From Bacillus sp. S3 (lineage in GTDB: Bacteria > Bacillota > Bacilli > Bacillales > Cytobacillaceae), in the NCBI RefSeq assembly GCF_005154805.1, contig NZ_CP039727.1:3035501-3099500 (forward strand): a stretch of DNA of 64,000 nt. The letters run 5' to 3'. The notes beneath the pieces were generated by a model. The model had not been told where the DNA came from. It searched no databases and saw only the letters and a list, made by a program, of their open reading frames with translations. How positions within the stretch are numbered: position 1 is the first letter of the stretch; every line of letters begins with the position of its first letter. Below, piece after piece: positions 24,094 to 33,017 of this stretch. The position numbers were made by a program, and so were the translations under genes.

Positions 24094-24615
24094 ATGAATA
24101 CAAGTGAAGTAGCAAAATTATTAGGAGTATCTGCAAGTACGGTTCAGCGCTGGGTAAAGCAGCTCGCTCTGCCGATGGAAAAAAATGAGCGTGGACATTA
24201 TCACTTTAGCAGCGATGATATTAATCTGTTAAAAGAAATTCATGAACAACTGCAAAACGGAACATTGCTGCATGAAATAACTCCCGTGAGTGAGAAAAGA
24301 AGTGTGCGCAGAGGGGGTGTAAAAACAGTTGAAAATGACAAAGCAATTGATAAATTAGCAGCGAAAGTGAGCGAATTAGAAGTGAGTTTGAATGCAAAGG
24401 CAGATTCAGTTGCTTCCTATCAACTCCTTCAACATCGCCAAGAAATAGAAGAATTGCAAGATCAAGTAAAAATAGTCACATTACAACTGGAAAAACTGCA
24501 AAAACAGATAAACGAGTTGACAGCACCTCAACGTTTCGACCAATCGATCAGTATGGATCAAAGCAAAATAAAGCGAAAAAAGAAGAATTTCGTCAGTTCT
24601 ATATTTGGTTTCTAG
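24094..24615 (+). CDS. racA: Polar chromosome-anchoring protein RacA
   Basis: RacA binds near the origin and, through DivIVA, anchors the chromosome at the cell pole during sporulation. This 173-residue protein has the MerR-like HTH at residues 1-68 (MNTSEVAKLLGVSASTVQRW, VKQLALPMEKNERGHY), a coiled coil from about 88 to 145 and a basic C-terminus KRKKKNFVSSIFGF. Length and pattern match B. subtilis RacA (184). AGGGGGAT precedes the ATG. The family role is established; the tandem with a larger RacA-like gene is unusual to my knowledge. Confidence 0.85.
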   Translation: MNTSEVAKLLGVSASTVQRWVKQLALPMEKNERGHYHFSSDDINLLKEIHEQLQNGTLLHEITPVSEKRSVRRGGVKTVENDKAIDKLAAKVSELEVSLNAKADSVASYQLLQHRQEIEELQDQVKIVTLQLEKLQKQINELTAPQRFDQSISMDQSKIKRKKKNFVSSIFGF

Positions 24616-24637
24616 CTTTCAATATTTATCTACACAT

Positions 24638-24674
24638 AAAAGACCGGCCATAGTGTATGGTCGGTCTATTTGTT
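24638..24674. terminator. Bidirectional terminator after racA
   Basis: AAAGACCG and CGGTCTA pair with an inner GCCATA/TATGGT stem between convergent genes. Confidence 0.7.
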
Positions 24675-24709
24675 GTATCGACTTAAAACAACCATCAGCA
24701 CGCGGATAA

Positions 24710-25174
24710 TCAAGCTTCTTTATAATGATTTTCCATCCCAAATAGGTCACCAACATATGAAATATCTTTGACTGTTAACGGCAGATCTCCTGTAGGAATC
24801 TTAAGGGAAATCTGCTCACCTAGTGACCTGAGTAGCAGTTGCCTGCCAACCGGAGATAAAAAGGAAATAAACCCTTTATCTGGATCTGACTGTTCAGGCA
24901 GACAAATGACAAATTCTTCTGTTTCATTGTCCTCATCGTAAAGTACTGTCACCTTTGTTCCGATAAGAACCTTTGGAAATAATGTAACGAAACCCTTTTT
25001 GCTGTTCTTTGACAATAAATCCTCAACTTCTAAGACATACAGGTTAAAAAAGTGTTTAATCCTTTCTTGGATGGGCGTTGAAGATAAATAAAGATGGGTT
25101 AATTCCTTGATATTTTCATCTATATATCTTAATTGCTGCAAATAAAATTCGCGTGACAAGTTACTATGGTTCAT
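24710..25174 (-). CDS. GreA/GreB-family elongation-factor-like protein
   Basis: The 154-residue protein has the C-terminal FKBP-like domain of GreA/GreB/Rnk: VLIGTKVTVLYDEDNETEEF, CLPEQSDPDKGFISFLSPVG and SLKIPTGDLPLTV. The N-terminal 60 residues are helical (LQQLRYIDENIKELTHLY) but shorter than the GreA coiled coil and lack an obvious acidic-tip DxxE motif, so it may bind RNA polymerase without promoting cleavage. GGAGG nine bases upstream supports the ATG at 25174. It is a single-gene unit. Confidence 0.82.
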   Translation of the reverse strand: MNHSNLSREFYLQQLRYIDENIKELTHLYLSSTPIQERIKHFFNLYVLEVEDLLSKNSKKGFVTLFPKVLIGTKVTVLYDEDNETEEFVICLPEQSDPDKGFISFLSPVGRQLLLRSLGEQISLKIPTGDLPLTVKDISYVGDLFGMENHYKEA

Positions 25175-25367
25175 AATAGATAGCCTCCAAACTAGGGTCA
25201 AACTTCCTGCCGCACTTCATTAATTGATTCATATGAACTCCTCCTAAATAAAAAATGAAATCTTCACAACCTTGGAGGAATAAATCCTTCAAAAACGGAT
25301 GGAAGATCTTAGTATAATCTTACCATATGTAGACAGAAATGTCGCCAATATGGAAGAATAAGAAAAG

Positions 25368-25397
25368 CCGAACGTAACAGTACGTTCGGCTTCTTAA
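25368..25397. terminator. Terminator of the acyltransferase gene
   Basis: AAGCCGAACGTA and TACGTTCGGCTT form a perfect 12-bp stem around ACAG. On the minus strand it is followed by TTCTTATT. Confidence 0.8.
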
Positions 25398-26380
25398 ACC
25401 TCGAGCTCAACCAGCGGCCGGGTATATTTTTTAATAACATAACTTCCCAAGGTGATACAGATAATAAAGGAAAGAACGATCAGTAACAGGTAATTCCCTG
25501 AAATGAATGGTAAACTTTCATCCGGCAAAACAGCTTGAAGCAATTTAATAATAAAACCATGGAATAAATAGACATACAGTGTCCTTTCCCCTATTTTGGT
25601 CAACTTATATTGAGTTGATGGAATCAAAGCTAAAAATCCAAATACTACGATTAAAGTAACCCCATATTGGAATGCCCGTATGAACCCATCAAACCAATCC
25701 ACTCCGCCCATATTCTCATAGGAAGTATCACCTAACAGCCATGGAACTGCATCTTTTGGAAAGCTCGATCCAAAGAATAACATTGTCGCAATCATGATGA
25801 CCATACCGGCTGGAAGCGAATATTTTCCCCTAACCACTTGTTTTAGCTGATTTCCATTAAGTAAATAACCCAATAAAAAATATGGAAAGAAGACAAATGT
25901 TCTTGATAAGCTTAAAAAGCTGCCCACATTGTCCACATATCCAATGACAATTCCTAATACAAGAGCTAAAGCAAAACCAATCCAGCTGAGTCTTGCAAAA
26001 ACAAATAACAGCAGAATCCAAAAAAAGAAACTTAATAAAAACCATAGTGTCCAATGAGGATGCAAAAAATCGAAGGTTAATCGCTCTTCCTTCCCGATTA
26101 AGAAATAAAAAATGGAATAAATAATTTGAAAGATAAAATAAGGGATTAGTATTCTTTTTATTGTCTTGGTTATATACCCTTTCTTTCTAAACCCTTTCGC
26201 AAAATATCCAGAGATGAAGATAAAGGCAGGCATATGGAATAAAAAAATTACCGTATATAATGTGAAAAGTATTCCATCCTGTTCTTTTAACGGACTTATT
26301 AAATGCCCGAACACAACGAGAAAAATCAAAATGAATTTTGCATTATCGAAATATTTACTCCTTTTTGAAGTAACAGCCAT
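25394..26380 (-). CDS. Membrane acyltransferase family 3 protein
   Basis: A 328-residue polytopic protein of the acyltransferase 3 family (NolL/OatA membrane part) with about ten helices. The conserved His-containing loop FDNAKFILIFLVVFGHLIS is at residues 11-29, and LFHMPAFIFISGYFAKGF follows near 48. Such proteins move acetyl groups across the membrane to sugars of cell wall, exopolysaccharide or lipids. It lacks the extracytoplasmic SGNH domain of OatA. The acceptor is unknown. The 270 bases upstream are AT-rich without a visible gene. Confidence 0.85.
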   Translation of the reverse strand: MAVTSKRSKYFDNAKFILIFLVVFGHLISPLKEQDGILFTLYTVIFLFHMPAFIFISGYFAKGFRKKGYITKTIKRILIPYFIFQIIYSIFYFLIGKEERLTFDFLHPHWTLWFLLSFFFWILLLFVFARLSWIGFALALVLGIVIGYVDNVGSFLSLSRTFVFFPYFLLGYLLNGNQLKQVVRGKYSLPAGMVIMIATMLFFGSSFPKDAVPWLLGDTSYENMGGVDWFDGFIRAFQYGVTLIVVFGFLALIPSTQYKLTKIGERTLYVYLFHGFIIKLLQAVLPDESLPFISGNYLLLIVLSFIICITLGSYVIKKYTRPLVELEV

Positions 26381-26618
26381 TCTATCACCCCGCTGATTAT
26401 TTTTCTTAAAAAGATATTTAAATATATTTTTAAGACTAACAATAATTGATGAGATAAATATCTGTATTATTATTTTAACCTAAAAACATTACATCCTTAT
26501 GTATTTAAAATTACTTTCTATTGCATTAAAATTACAATTCCACAATAGCAATACCATTTACCTATGAAAAATTTACCACCCTAAATTTTTGGAATGAATG
26601 GTCTTGTTGAAGAAAATA

Positions 26619-26650
26619 AATAAAGAGCCTGGAATCCTCCAAGCCCTTAT
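26619..26650 (-). terminator. Terminator of nrnB
   Basis: On the minus strand GCTTGGA and TCCAGGC pair around GGAT and are followed by TCTTTATTTATTTT. Confidence 0.65.
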
Positions 26651-26653
26651 TGT

Positions 26654-27904
26654 TTATATTGTCACTATATCAACGAAGTGATTACTAATGATTTCATCAT
26701 AATTTTCCTTCAATTCCTCTAGTGAAATCTTTAATCCAACTGAAATCTTTTGTAAAAATTCCTGATCCTGCCGTAGCCAAGAACCATAATTTCTTTTTAG
26801 GAAACGTTCTGCTTCTGAGTAGGAAGGAAATCGTTGTTCAAATCTTTCCCCATTATGGATAAGATCATATCCGCCATTTCCTGCAGGCAGTACGAACGAA
26901 CTTTCTCCCATATGGTTTTGATAGCTTGTACCAAATGCCATTTCTTTCACATTAAATTCATTCCGGTCTGTATCCGGTTTAAGCGGATTCAGTTCAAAAA
27001 CATCGGCAATAAAGGTGTCAAACGCCTCTTTTGACATATCCGCGCCAGATGCTTTAGGATGCCCCCCGCCCCCATACCTTTGCGCAAATTCCGCTACATT
27101 CACTTCATCATGAATCGTACGAAAACCCATTTTCTTTCCACTTACATTCAATAGAACAATCATATCCAGATGGGGATAAATATTATTTAGTGCGTTGCCA
27201 AGTTCAGATAAATACTGTTCAGCGTGGACAACCCCAACGCAATAATGATCCACAAAAGTTTGTACTGTCTGTCTGCTTTTTGAATGGATATAGCGGTTAA
27301 TTTTTTGATCTTCAATATCAAGAATCATATTTTCTGTTTCCGTTAATTGAAACGAATCCGGATTTTCCGTCAACCTTTTCAGCATTTCTTCTTCGAATTG
27401 TTCTCTATTCATTATGTAAAATAAATCGTTTAATCGCTTGGCTGTTACATTATTATTTTCATCCCATTCCCATGTATCATATTGACGGACTAAATCAATA
27501 AATTCCTCAAGCGCTATATTTCGCTCCATTTTACCTTGCTCAATGAGAAAATCATAAAATAATGAAGTTGCACATGTTTTTTTACCATTTGGGTACTCCG
27601 GTGTTACCCTGCCCCATTGATAATCATTAAAATGCATTGCCGTTACATGATGATCAATCATCTGAATATGTTTCCCCTGCTTAAACCGATCCTGCAGTTT
27701 TTTTTCAACTAATTCATTTACTGCTAGGTCGGTAATATAGACTTCTTCTTTATTATTCGCCGGATTTTTAATATACGATTCAACCCTTTGATTTAAATTT
27801 CGATAAGAACAATAGAAGACATTGGCCTTTTCCCCGAAGGCCATTTTTGCAATCAAACCGCATCCAAGACCATCTAAATCCATGTCTGTAAAAAGTTTTA
27901 CCAT
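26654..27904 (-). CDS. nrnB: DHH-family oligoribonuclease NrnB
   Basis: NrnB degrades nano-RNAs of two to five bases and can cleave cyclic mononucleotides. The 416-residue protein shows the DHH-family motifs: FTDMDLDGLGCG at residues 5-16, TDLAVNE near 60, MIDHHVTAMH near 83, and the DHHA1 glycine motif RYGGGGHPKASG near 285. These agree with what I recall of B. subtilis NrnB (YngD, 399 residues), including VRQYDTWEWD and QTFVDHYCVGVVHAE. It is a single-gene unit in the cytosol. Confidence 0.9.
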   Translation of the reverse strand: MVKLFTDMDLDGLGCGLIAKMAFGEKANVFYCSYRNLNQRVESYIKNPANNKEEVYITDLAVNELVEKKLQDRFKQGKHIQMIDHHVTAMHFNDYQWGRVTPEYPNGKKTCATSLFYDFLIEQGKMERNIALEEFIDLVRQYDTWEWDENNNVTAKRLNDLFYIMNREQFEEEMLKRLTENPDSFQLTETENMILDIEDQKINRYIHSKSRQTVQTFVDHYCVGVVHAEQYLSELGNALNNIYPHLDMIVLLNVSGKKMGFRTIHDEVNVAEFAQRYGGGGHPKASGADMSKEAFDTFIADVFELNPLKPDTDRNEFNVKEMAFGTSYQNHMGESSFVLPAGNGGYDLIHNGERFEQRFPSYSEAERFLKRNYGSWLRQDQEFLQKISVGLKISLEELKENYDEIISNHFVDIVTI

Positions 27905-28173
27905 ACCTCACACCATCCAATCATATTCCTAACGTATAGTTTGGTTTTGAATAATATTCTTATACAGTGTATAAAGAAGACTAAGTAACCCGTTAGTATC
28001 TATTCACTAAATATATATTATATGAAAGATTAAATCGACTTTTTCGACTAGAAATTATACAAGTTGCTAAAACCTGCCATTATGACCTGGTAACAAAAAT
28101 CACATACAGATGATTAACTATATGGTAAGATTCATGAGAAGTTTCTAGAATTCAATTGAAAAGAGGTTATATT

Positions 28174-29160
28174 TTGAACTTTCCACAATTAAAAATTGGC
28201 CATATGATCCCAAAAGTTCCAATTATGCAAGGCGGGATGGGCGTTGGCATCTCATTAAGTAAACTTGCTTCAGCAGTAGCAAACGCCGGGGGAATCGGGA
28301 TTATTTCTGGAACGGGTATTTCAGTTGAAGATATGCGATTTCATATTAGACAGGCAAAGGCTCGAATCAAAAACGCAGGATATATTGGTGTAAATGTTTT
28401 ATTTGCGATGAATGATTTTGCTGAAAAAATGAAGGCTGCCATCGAAGAAAAGGTTGATTTCATCATATCTGGTGCCGGAATCTCAAGAGATATGTACTCA
28501 TGGGGGAAACAAGCTGGAATTCCCGTCATCTCTATCGTTTCGTCTGCTAAATTAGCAAGGATTTCCGAACGGCTTGGTGCTGCAGCAGTTGTAGTGGAAG
28601 GCTTTGAAGCCGGCGGGCATCTTGGTACAGACCGGCCGATGTTCGCAATTCTTCCAGAAGTTGTCGAGGCGGTTTCGATTCCTGTTATTGCAGCCGGAGG
28701 AATATTGACAGGAGACGATATTGCTAAAGCCATTGCGATGGGGGCATCCGGAGTTCAAATGGGGACACGTTTTGTTGCTAGTGAGGAGTGTGATGCACCA
28801 TTCGCATTTAAACAAAAATACGTTGATGCCCAAAAAGAAGATTTAGTACTGGTTAAAACGACCGTTGGCTTAAATGGGAGGGCGATTAAGAATAACTTTA
28901 CTAGGTTAATTAGCGGCCCCGATAAATTGAAAATTGCTAAATGCCATGATTGCTTAAAAAATTGTTCTTACCGTTTTTGTACCCTTGACTCACTGGTAAC
29001 CTCAGTTAATGGAGATGTTGAAAATGGGCTGGTTTTCGCTGGTGCCAGAGTCGGTGAAATAAAAGAAATACTCCCTGTAAAACAAATAATTAACAATCTT
29101 ACTTTGGAATATCATGAAGCGATGAAGGACCGTTCATTAAAGCAGCCACTTTCTCTATAA
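28174..29160 (+). CDS. Nitronate monooxygenase (2-nitropropane dioxygenase family)
   Basis: An FMN-dependent TIM-barrel enzyme that oxidises alkyl nitronates such as propionate-3-nitronate. The 328-residue protein shows PIMQGGMGVGISLSKLA at the N-terminus, VEGFEAGGHLGTDRP near 155 (FMN phosphate and catalytic His), AAGGILTGDDIAKAIAMGA and GVQMGTRFVASEE. A Cys-rich segment HDCLKNCSYRFCTL near 275 is unusual and might bind a metal. The TTG at 28174 is chosen because AGAGGTT lies seven bases upstream. FabK enoyl reductases are close relatives, but the fab genes are absent nearby. Confidence 0.85.
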   Translation: MNFPQLKIGHMIPKVPIMQGGMGVGISLSKLASAVANAGGIGIISGTGISVEDMRFHIRQAKARIKNAGYIGVNVLFAMNDFAEKMKAAIEEKVDFIISGAGISRDMYSWGKQAGIPVISIVSSAKLARISERLGAAAVVVEGFEAGGHLGTDRPMFAILPEVVEAVSIPVIAAGGILTGDDIAKAIAMGASGVQMGTRFVASEECDAPFAFKQKYVDAQKEDLVLVKTTVGLNGRAIKNNFTRLISGPDKLKIAKCHDCLKNCSYRFCTLDSLVTSVNGDVENGLVFAGARVGEIKEILPVKQIINNLTLEYHEAMKDRSLKQPLSL

Positions 29161-29169
29161 TAAATTGAA

Positions 29170-29206
29170 TAGATAAGCCAACCGGAAGGGCGGTTGGCTT
29201 ATCTAT
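29170..29206. terminator. Bidirectional terminator
   Basis: GATAAGCCAACC and GGTTGGCTTATC form a perfect 12-bp stem between convergent genes; the minus-strand gene's stop codon lies inside it. Confidence 0.8.
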
Positions 29207-29601
29207 TCATCTTTTTTCCCTTGGATAAATGTTAATAGGCAGAAAAAAACAAAGCTTAGTAGAAGAATCGCCCCTCCGCCTATGTAAAATGGGGTCTCAA
29301 CTGATTCTGGAAGAAAATCTGGTTTTAAGTTATATAACGCCATTCCCCCGGTCAAACCAATAGAACCAATGATGGCCGAATAAACATGAAGCCCCGCCAA
29401 AATTCGACTTTTCGGTTGAAAAACCCGATAATAAACGGCCCATGCAAATAATGTCAGCCAGCCGACAACTAAAATATGTGCATGAATTGGGCGGAGTGTA
29501 TAGGAACCGGAACCGGCCATATGTCCTCCAAGTCCTGCTCCAATTAAGCCGAAGATTGCTGCTGTTTTTAATAATACATTACTATATTTAACCACTGACA
29601 T
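29203..29601 (-). CDS. Small heme-copper-oxidase-like membrane protein
   Basis: The 132-residue protein has four hydrophobic helices. The segment RPIHAHILVVGWLTLFAW resembles the helix of heme-copper oxidase and NnrS-type proteins that carries an axial heme ligand. Such stand-alone 130-residue proteins are often labelled cytochrome c oxidase in bacilli, but with four helices it cannot hold a full binuclear centre. AAGGAGG seven bases before the ATG at 29601 sets the start. It may be a heme- or NO-related accessory; no partner is adjacent. Confidence 0.65.
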   Translation of the reverse strand: MSVVKYSNVLLKTAAIFGLIGAGLGGHMAGSGSYTLRPIHAHILVVGWLTLFAWAVYYRVFQPKSRILAGLHVYSAIIGSIGLTGGMALYNLKPDFLPESVETPFYIGGGAILLLSFVFFCLLTFIQGKKDE

Positions 29602-29667
29602 ACATCCTCCTTGTTTCATTTCGTAAATAGAATACGCTGCGAATATGAACGGAAGATGAACAGCACT

Positions 29668-31053
29668 TTACGTTTTAGGGAGATTTACGATAATAGTAGT
29701 ACCTTTTCCTTTTTGACTTGTTAAATTAATTTCCCCATGATGCATATCAATAATTGATTTGACAATAGATAACCCAAGCCCTGTGCCTTCAACTGAACGC
29801 GCCCTTGAAGAATCCGCTCGGTAAAAACGGTCAAAGATTCTTTCCTTTTCGTTTTCAGTTAATCCAATCCCAGTATCCTTTATTATTACCTCTACTTGTG
29901 ATTCAGTATCAAATACTTCAATATCAATCGTTCCATTTTCACTATTATATTTAATTGCATTCGTCAACAGGTTTTCCCAAACAGAATAGAGCAAAGAGGC
30001 ATCCCCTTTAACCGAAGCATCTGGAAGAGAATAACTCATCATAATTCCTTTATCTATGACCCTCCATTGGTATTGGTGGATTACACTTTTTAATTGCCCT
30101 GCTACATCTATAGTGCTCACTTCCATTAAATCCTTTTTACTTTCTATGGAGGAGAGCAGCAACAACTGTTTCGTCATATTGGATAAGCGATTAACCTCAG
30201 CGTGTACAACATCAATATACTGCTGCTTTTCCTGATCACTTTTTCCATTGCTTTCAAGCAAATTTAAATACCCTTTAATATTGGTTAGCGGTGATTGAAT
30301 ATCGTGGGTAATATTGGAGATTAATTCTTTGCGCAGTATATCGACTTTCGCTAATTTTTGTGCCATCGTCATAAAGTTGGCCGCTAAATGACCGAGTTCA
30401 TCATTCCGATCAATATCCAGCATAATTGAAAAATTACCATCTGCAATTTCCTTGGTTGCCAGGTTCAACTCTCTAATTGGCTGTACCAAGTATTTTGTAC
30501 CGATTAGAACCAAGAGAATACTTAACAAAATAGAAATAATAAGCAGCCAGCCGAAAAGAACATGCATCTCATTAAACATAAGCTTAATATCGGGTCTGAT
30601 GAATAAGGCGTAGTTTTTATCCTGATAGGATAAGGGAACCCCGACAGAGTTTTTTAATTCATTAGCAAAAAAGCCGGTAACAAATGTTTTATGCGGAAAC
30701 TGCCTGACACCGTGGTACACTTCACCATGCAAAACATTATTGGAAATGATTATGGGCAAATCTTTTACCCTGAAGGAAGAGCCAAAATACTGCTTGTCCC
30801 CTTCTTGGCTGATCAATAGAATTTGATAACCAATTGCACCTATATGATCAAGATAGTCCTCTAAGCTTATTAGGGGATGTTTACTGGCAAAGTCGGCGAT
30901 TTCAAAAGCAAAATTAGTTATTTTCTCATCATTTTGCTCTTTTAATTTCACCTGATAATAAGAGTTAGAGAGAATAAATGAAATAAGACCGCTAAAGACC
31001 ATAATCATAATAGTTATGAAAGCGAATTTGCTGTATAGAGATTTCATTTTCAT
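29668..31053 (-). CDS. Membrane sensor histidine kinase
   Basis: The 461-residue kinase has a membrane helix near residues 8-28, an extracytoplasmic sensor region of about 130 residues, a second helix near 165-187 and a HAMP linker. The phosphoacceptor is in ELISNITHDIQSPLTNIKG near 250; the ATPase has LLTNAIKYNSENG (N box), DTGIGLTENEKERIF (G1/F) and GTGLGLSIVKSII (G2). TAATGAAAATG starts right behind the regulator's stop, with GGAGG ten bases upstream, so it is translationally coupled to the regulator. The signal is unknown. Confidence 0.9.
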   Translation of the reverse strand: MKMKSLYSKFAFITIMIMVFSGLISFILSNSYYQVKLKEQNDEKITNFAFEIADFASKHPLISLEDYLDHIGAIGYQILLISQEGDKQYFGSSFRVKDLPIIISNNVLHGEVYHGVRQFPHKTFVTGFFANELKNSVGVPLSYQDKNYALFIRPDIKLMFNEMHVLFGWLLIISILLSILLVLIGTKYLVQPIRELNLATKEIADGNFSIMLDIDRNDELGHLAANFMTMAQKLAKVDILRKELISNITHDIQSPLTNIKGYLNLLESNGKSDQEKQQYIDVVHAEVNRLSNMTKQLLLLSSIESKKDLMEVSTIDVAGQLKSVIHQYQWRVIDKGIMMSYSLPDASVKGDASLLYSVWENLLTNAIKYNSENGTIDIEVFDTESQVEVIIKDTGIGLTENEKERIFDRFYRADSSRARSVEGTGLGLSIVKSIIDMHHGEINLTSQKGKGTTIIVNLPKT

Positions 31054-31055
31054 TA

Positions 31056-31727
31056 TTAAATAACCTCCAAGGAATAGCCCACTCCTCTAATTGTTTTAAT
31101 CGTGAAATCCTCTGCAATACTTGCAAACCGTTCGCGCAACCGTTTAATATGAACATCCACCGTCCGTTCATCCCCTTCAAAATCATGGCCCCAGATTTTT
31201 TCAATAAGATGTCCGCGGCTGAATACTTGGTTAGGATGTGCTGCCAGAAAAGATAAAAGTTCAAATTCTTTTAAAGGCAGCATAAAGGTTTTGCTGTTTA
31301 TTTTCACCTCGTAGCCTTTTTTGTTTATGTACAGCGACCCTAAATTGATATTGGCACCGCCAGCGTTTCCATATCTTCTTAACAGAGCATTTACGCGAAA
31401 AATTAATTCCTTAGGCTCGAAAGGTTTGATTAAATAATCATCCGTCCCTGATTCAAACCCCTTTTCTTTATCTTCAATCTGGCTTTTAGCCGTTAATAAA
31501 ATAATTGGCAGATCGTACAATTTACGAATTTCAGCTGTTAACTGATAGCCGTCCATAAAAGGCATCATAATATCCACGATTGCTAAATCACATAACTCCG
31601 TTTGTAACATATCAAGAGCTTCTTTCCCGTGTTCCGCAGCAGTAACCCTATAGCCTTCCTTCATTAATAAACCTTTCACAAGACTGCGAATATATTCATC
31701 ATCATCCACAATTAAGATCGTTTTCAC
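31056..31727 (-). CDS. OmpR-family response regulator
   Basis: The 223-residue regulator has a receiver domain at residues 1-115 (KTILIVDDDEYIRSLVKG with acidic pocket, phosphoacceptor Asp in LAIVDIMMPFMDG near 53, LLTAKSQ and the K in YLIKPFEPKEL) and an OmpR-type winged helix from about 130 to 220 (GHDFEGDERTVDVHIKRLRE). It is cotranscribed with the kinase that starts three bases later. The pair is divergent from the ABC importer at 31893, with 160 bases between, so that operon is a candidate target; this is inference. Confidence 0.92.
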   Translation of the reverse strand: MKTILIVDDDEYIRSLVKGLLMKEGYRVTAAEHGKEALDMLQTELCDLAIVDIMMPFMDGYQLTAEIRKLYDLPIILLTAKSQIEDKEKGFESGTDDYLIKPFEPKELIFRVNALLRRYGNAGGANINLGSLYINKKGYEVKINSKTFMLPLKEFELLSFLAAHPNQVFSRGHLIEKIWGHDFEGDERTVDVHIKRLRERFASIAEDFTIKTIRGVGYSLEVI

Positions 31728-31827
31728 ACCAACACCCTCTTACATTTTTCTCACCTTATTTTACTTAAAGTATTAAAGTTTGGAAAGTTTTGTACAGCGG
31801 CGATTTTCTAAATAAATTCGACAAACC

Positions 31828-31856
31828 AACAACTTATATGTTACCATAAAGTTGTT
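31828..31856. promoter_or_regulatory. Inverted repeat upstream of the fused ABC importer
   Basis: AACAACTTATATG faces CATAAAGTTGTT with four bases between; eight outer and four inner pairs match with one extra base on the left. It lies 36-65 bases before the start of the ATPase gene, a natural place for an operator. The BusR-like repressor or the two-component regulator could bind here. Confidence 0.5.
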
Positions 31857-31892
31857 ACTAACAAGATTAAACTTTAGTCAGGGGGAATGACA

Positions 31893-33017
31893 TTGATAGA
31901 ATTTAAAGACATTGTTAAAAAATATCGAACAAAGGCCATCATAAATCCGTTCTCGTTAAATATAGATGCTGGTCAGTTAGTTGTTTTTATCGGGCCTAGC
32001 GGCTGCGGAAAAACAACTTTGCTTAAGATGATTAATAAACTAATACAACCAACATCGGGAAAAATATTTGTCGATGGAACAGATATCTCCACTATGAACC
32101 CGATTGAGCTGCGGAGAAATATTGGCTACGTGATTCAAAACACTGGATTGTTTCCACATATGTCAATTAAAGAAAACTTAGAATTAATTCCAAAACTTAA
32201 GGGAGAAGAACCAGCACTAATTGAGAAAAAGACAAAAGAATTGCTTGAATTGGTTGGGTTAGACCCTAAAGAATATTTACACCGATTTCCAAAAGAATTA
32301 AGCGGCGGACAGCAGCAGCGAGTGGGTGTTGCAAGAGCTTTTTCCACGGACTCCGATATTATCTTAATGGATGAACCCTTCAGTGCACTAGACCCTGTAA
32401 CAAGAAGTTCACTTCAAGATGAGTTATTCCAAATGCAAAAGGAATTAAATAAGACGATTATTTTTGTCACTCATGACATGGACGAAGCTATTAAAATAGC
32501 AGACAAGATTTGTATTTTAAAAGATGGTGATATTCTCCAATATGACACACCTGAAAATATACTCAAAAATCCGGCGAATGATTTTGTCGAAGGCTTTATA
32601 GGGAAAAGAAGGGTTTGGAACAACCCTGAATTATTACTGGCTGAGGATATCATGATTCCGAATCCCGTAAAGATTACGGCAATGCGGAATGTCTTGCAGG
32701 CAATTGAGATCATGAAGGATCATAAGGTTGACAGTTTGATGGTTACGGATAAACAGAATGTCCTTAAAGGGCTGGTCACGTTAAAAAGCATTCAATTGCT
32801 GAATCGGAATACTTCTATCGAAATGATCATGGAACAAAATGTTTTATCTGTTCCACAGGATGCCAATTTAATCTCCGTGTTAGCCATGATGAATGAGCAT
32901 AAAATTGGTTATCTTCCTGTTGTCAATAATGCAAAGCAGTTGACAGGACTTATTACACGAAGCAGTATTTTATCGGCATTAAGCAGCCAACTAATTGACT
33001 TGGAGGTGGCGTTTTAA
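31893..33017 (+). CDS. OpuCA/EgtV-type ABC transporter ATPase with CBS domains
   Basis: The 374-residue ATPase powers the importer encoded next. Walker A is GPSGCGKTTLLKM, the signature is LSGGQQQRVGVARAF and Walker B ILMDEPFSALDP. Two CBS domains follow from about residue 250 (LLAEDIMIPNPVKITAMRN and MIMEQNVLSVPQDANL). Residues such as NTGLFPHMSI are typical of the quaternary-amine (OpuA/OpuC/ProV) family. I prefer the TTG at 31893 (GGGGGA six bases upstream) over the ATG at 31887, which touches the SD. Related pairs import betaine, carnitine or choline, or ergothioneine (EgtUV/BilE). Confidence 0.9.
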   Translation: MIEFKDIVKKYRTKAIINPFSLNIDAGQLVVFIGPSGCGKTTLLKMINKLIQPTSGKIFVDGTDISTMNPIELRRNIGYVIQNTGLFPHMSIKENLELIPKLKGEEPALIEKKTKELLELVGLDPKEYLHRFPKELSGGQQQRVGVARAFSTDSDIILMDEPFSALDPVTRSSLQDELFQMQKELNKTIIFVTHDMDEAIKIADKICILKDGDILQYDTPENILKNPANDFVEGFIGKRRVWNNPELLLAEDIMIPNPVKITAMRNVLQAIEIMKDHKVDSLMVTDKQNVLKGLVTLKSIQLLNRNTSIEMIMEQNVLSVPQDANLISVLAMMNEHKIGYLPVVNNAKQLTGLITRSSILSALSSQLIDLEVAF

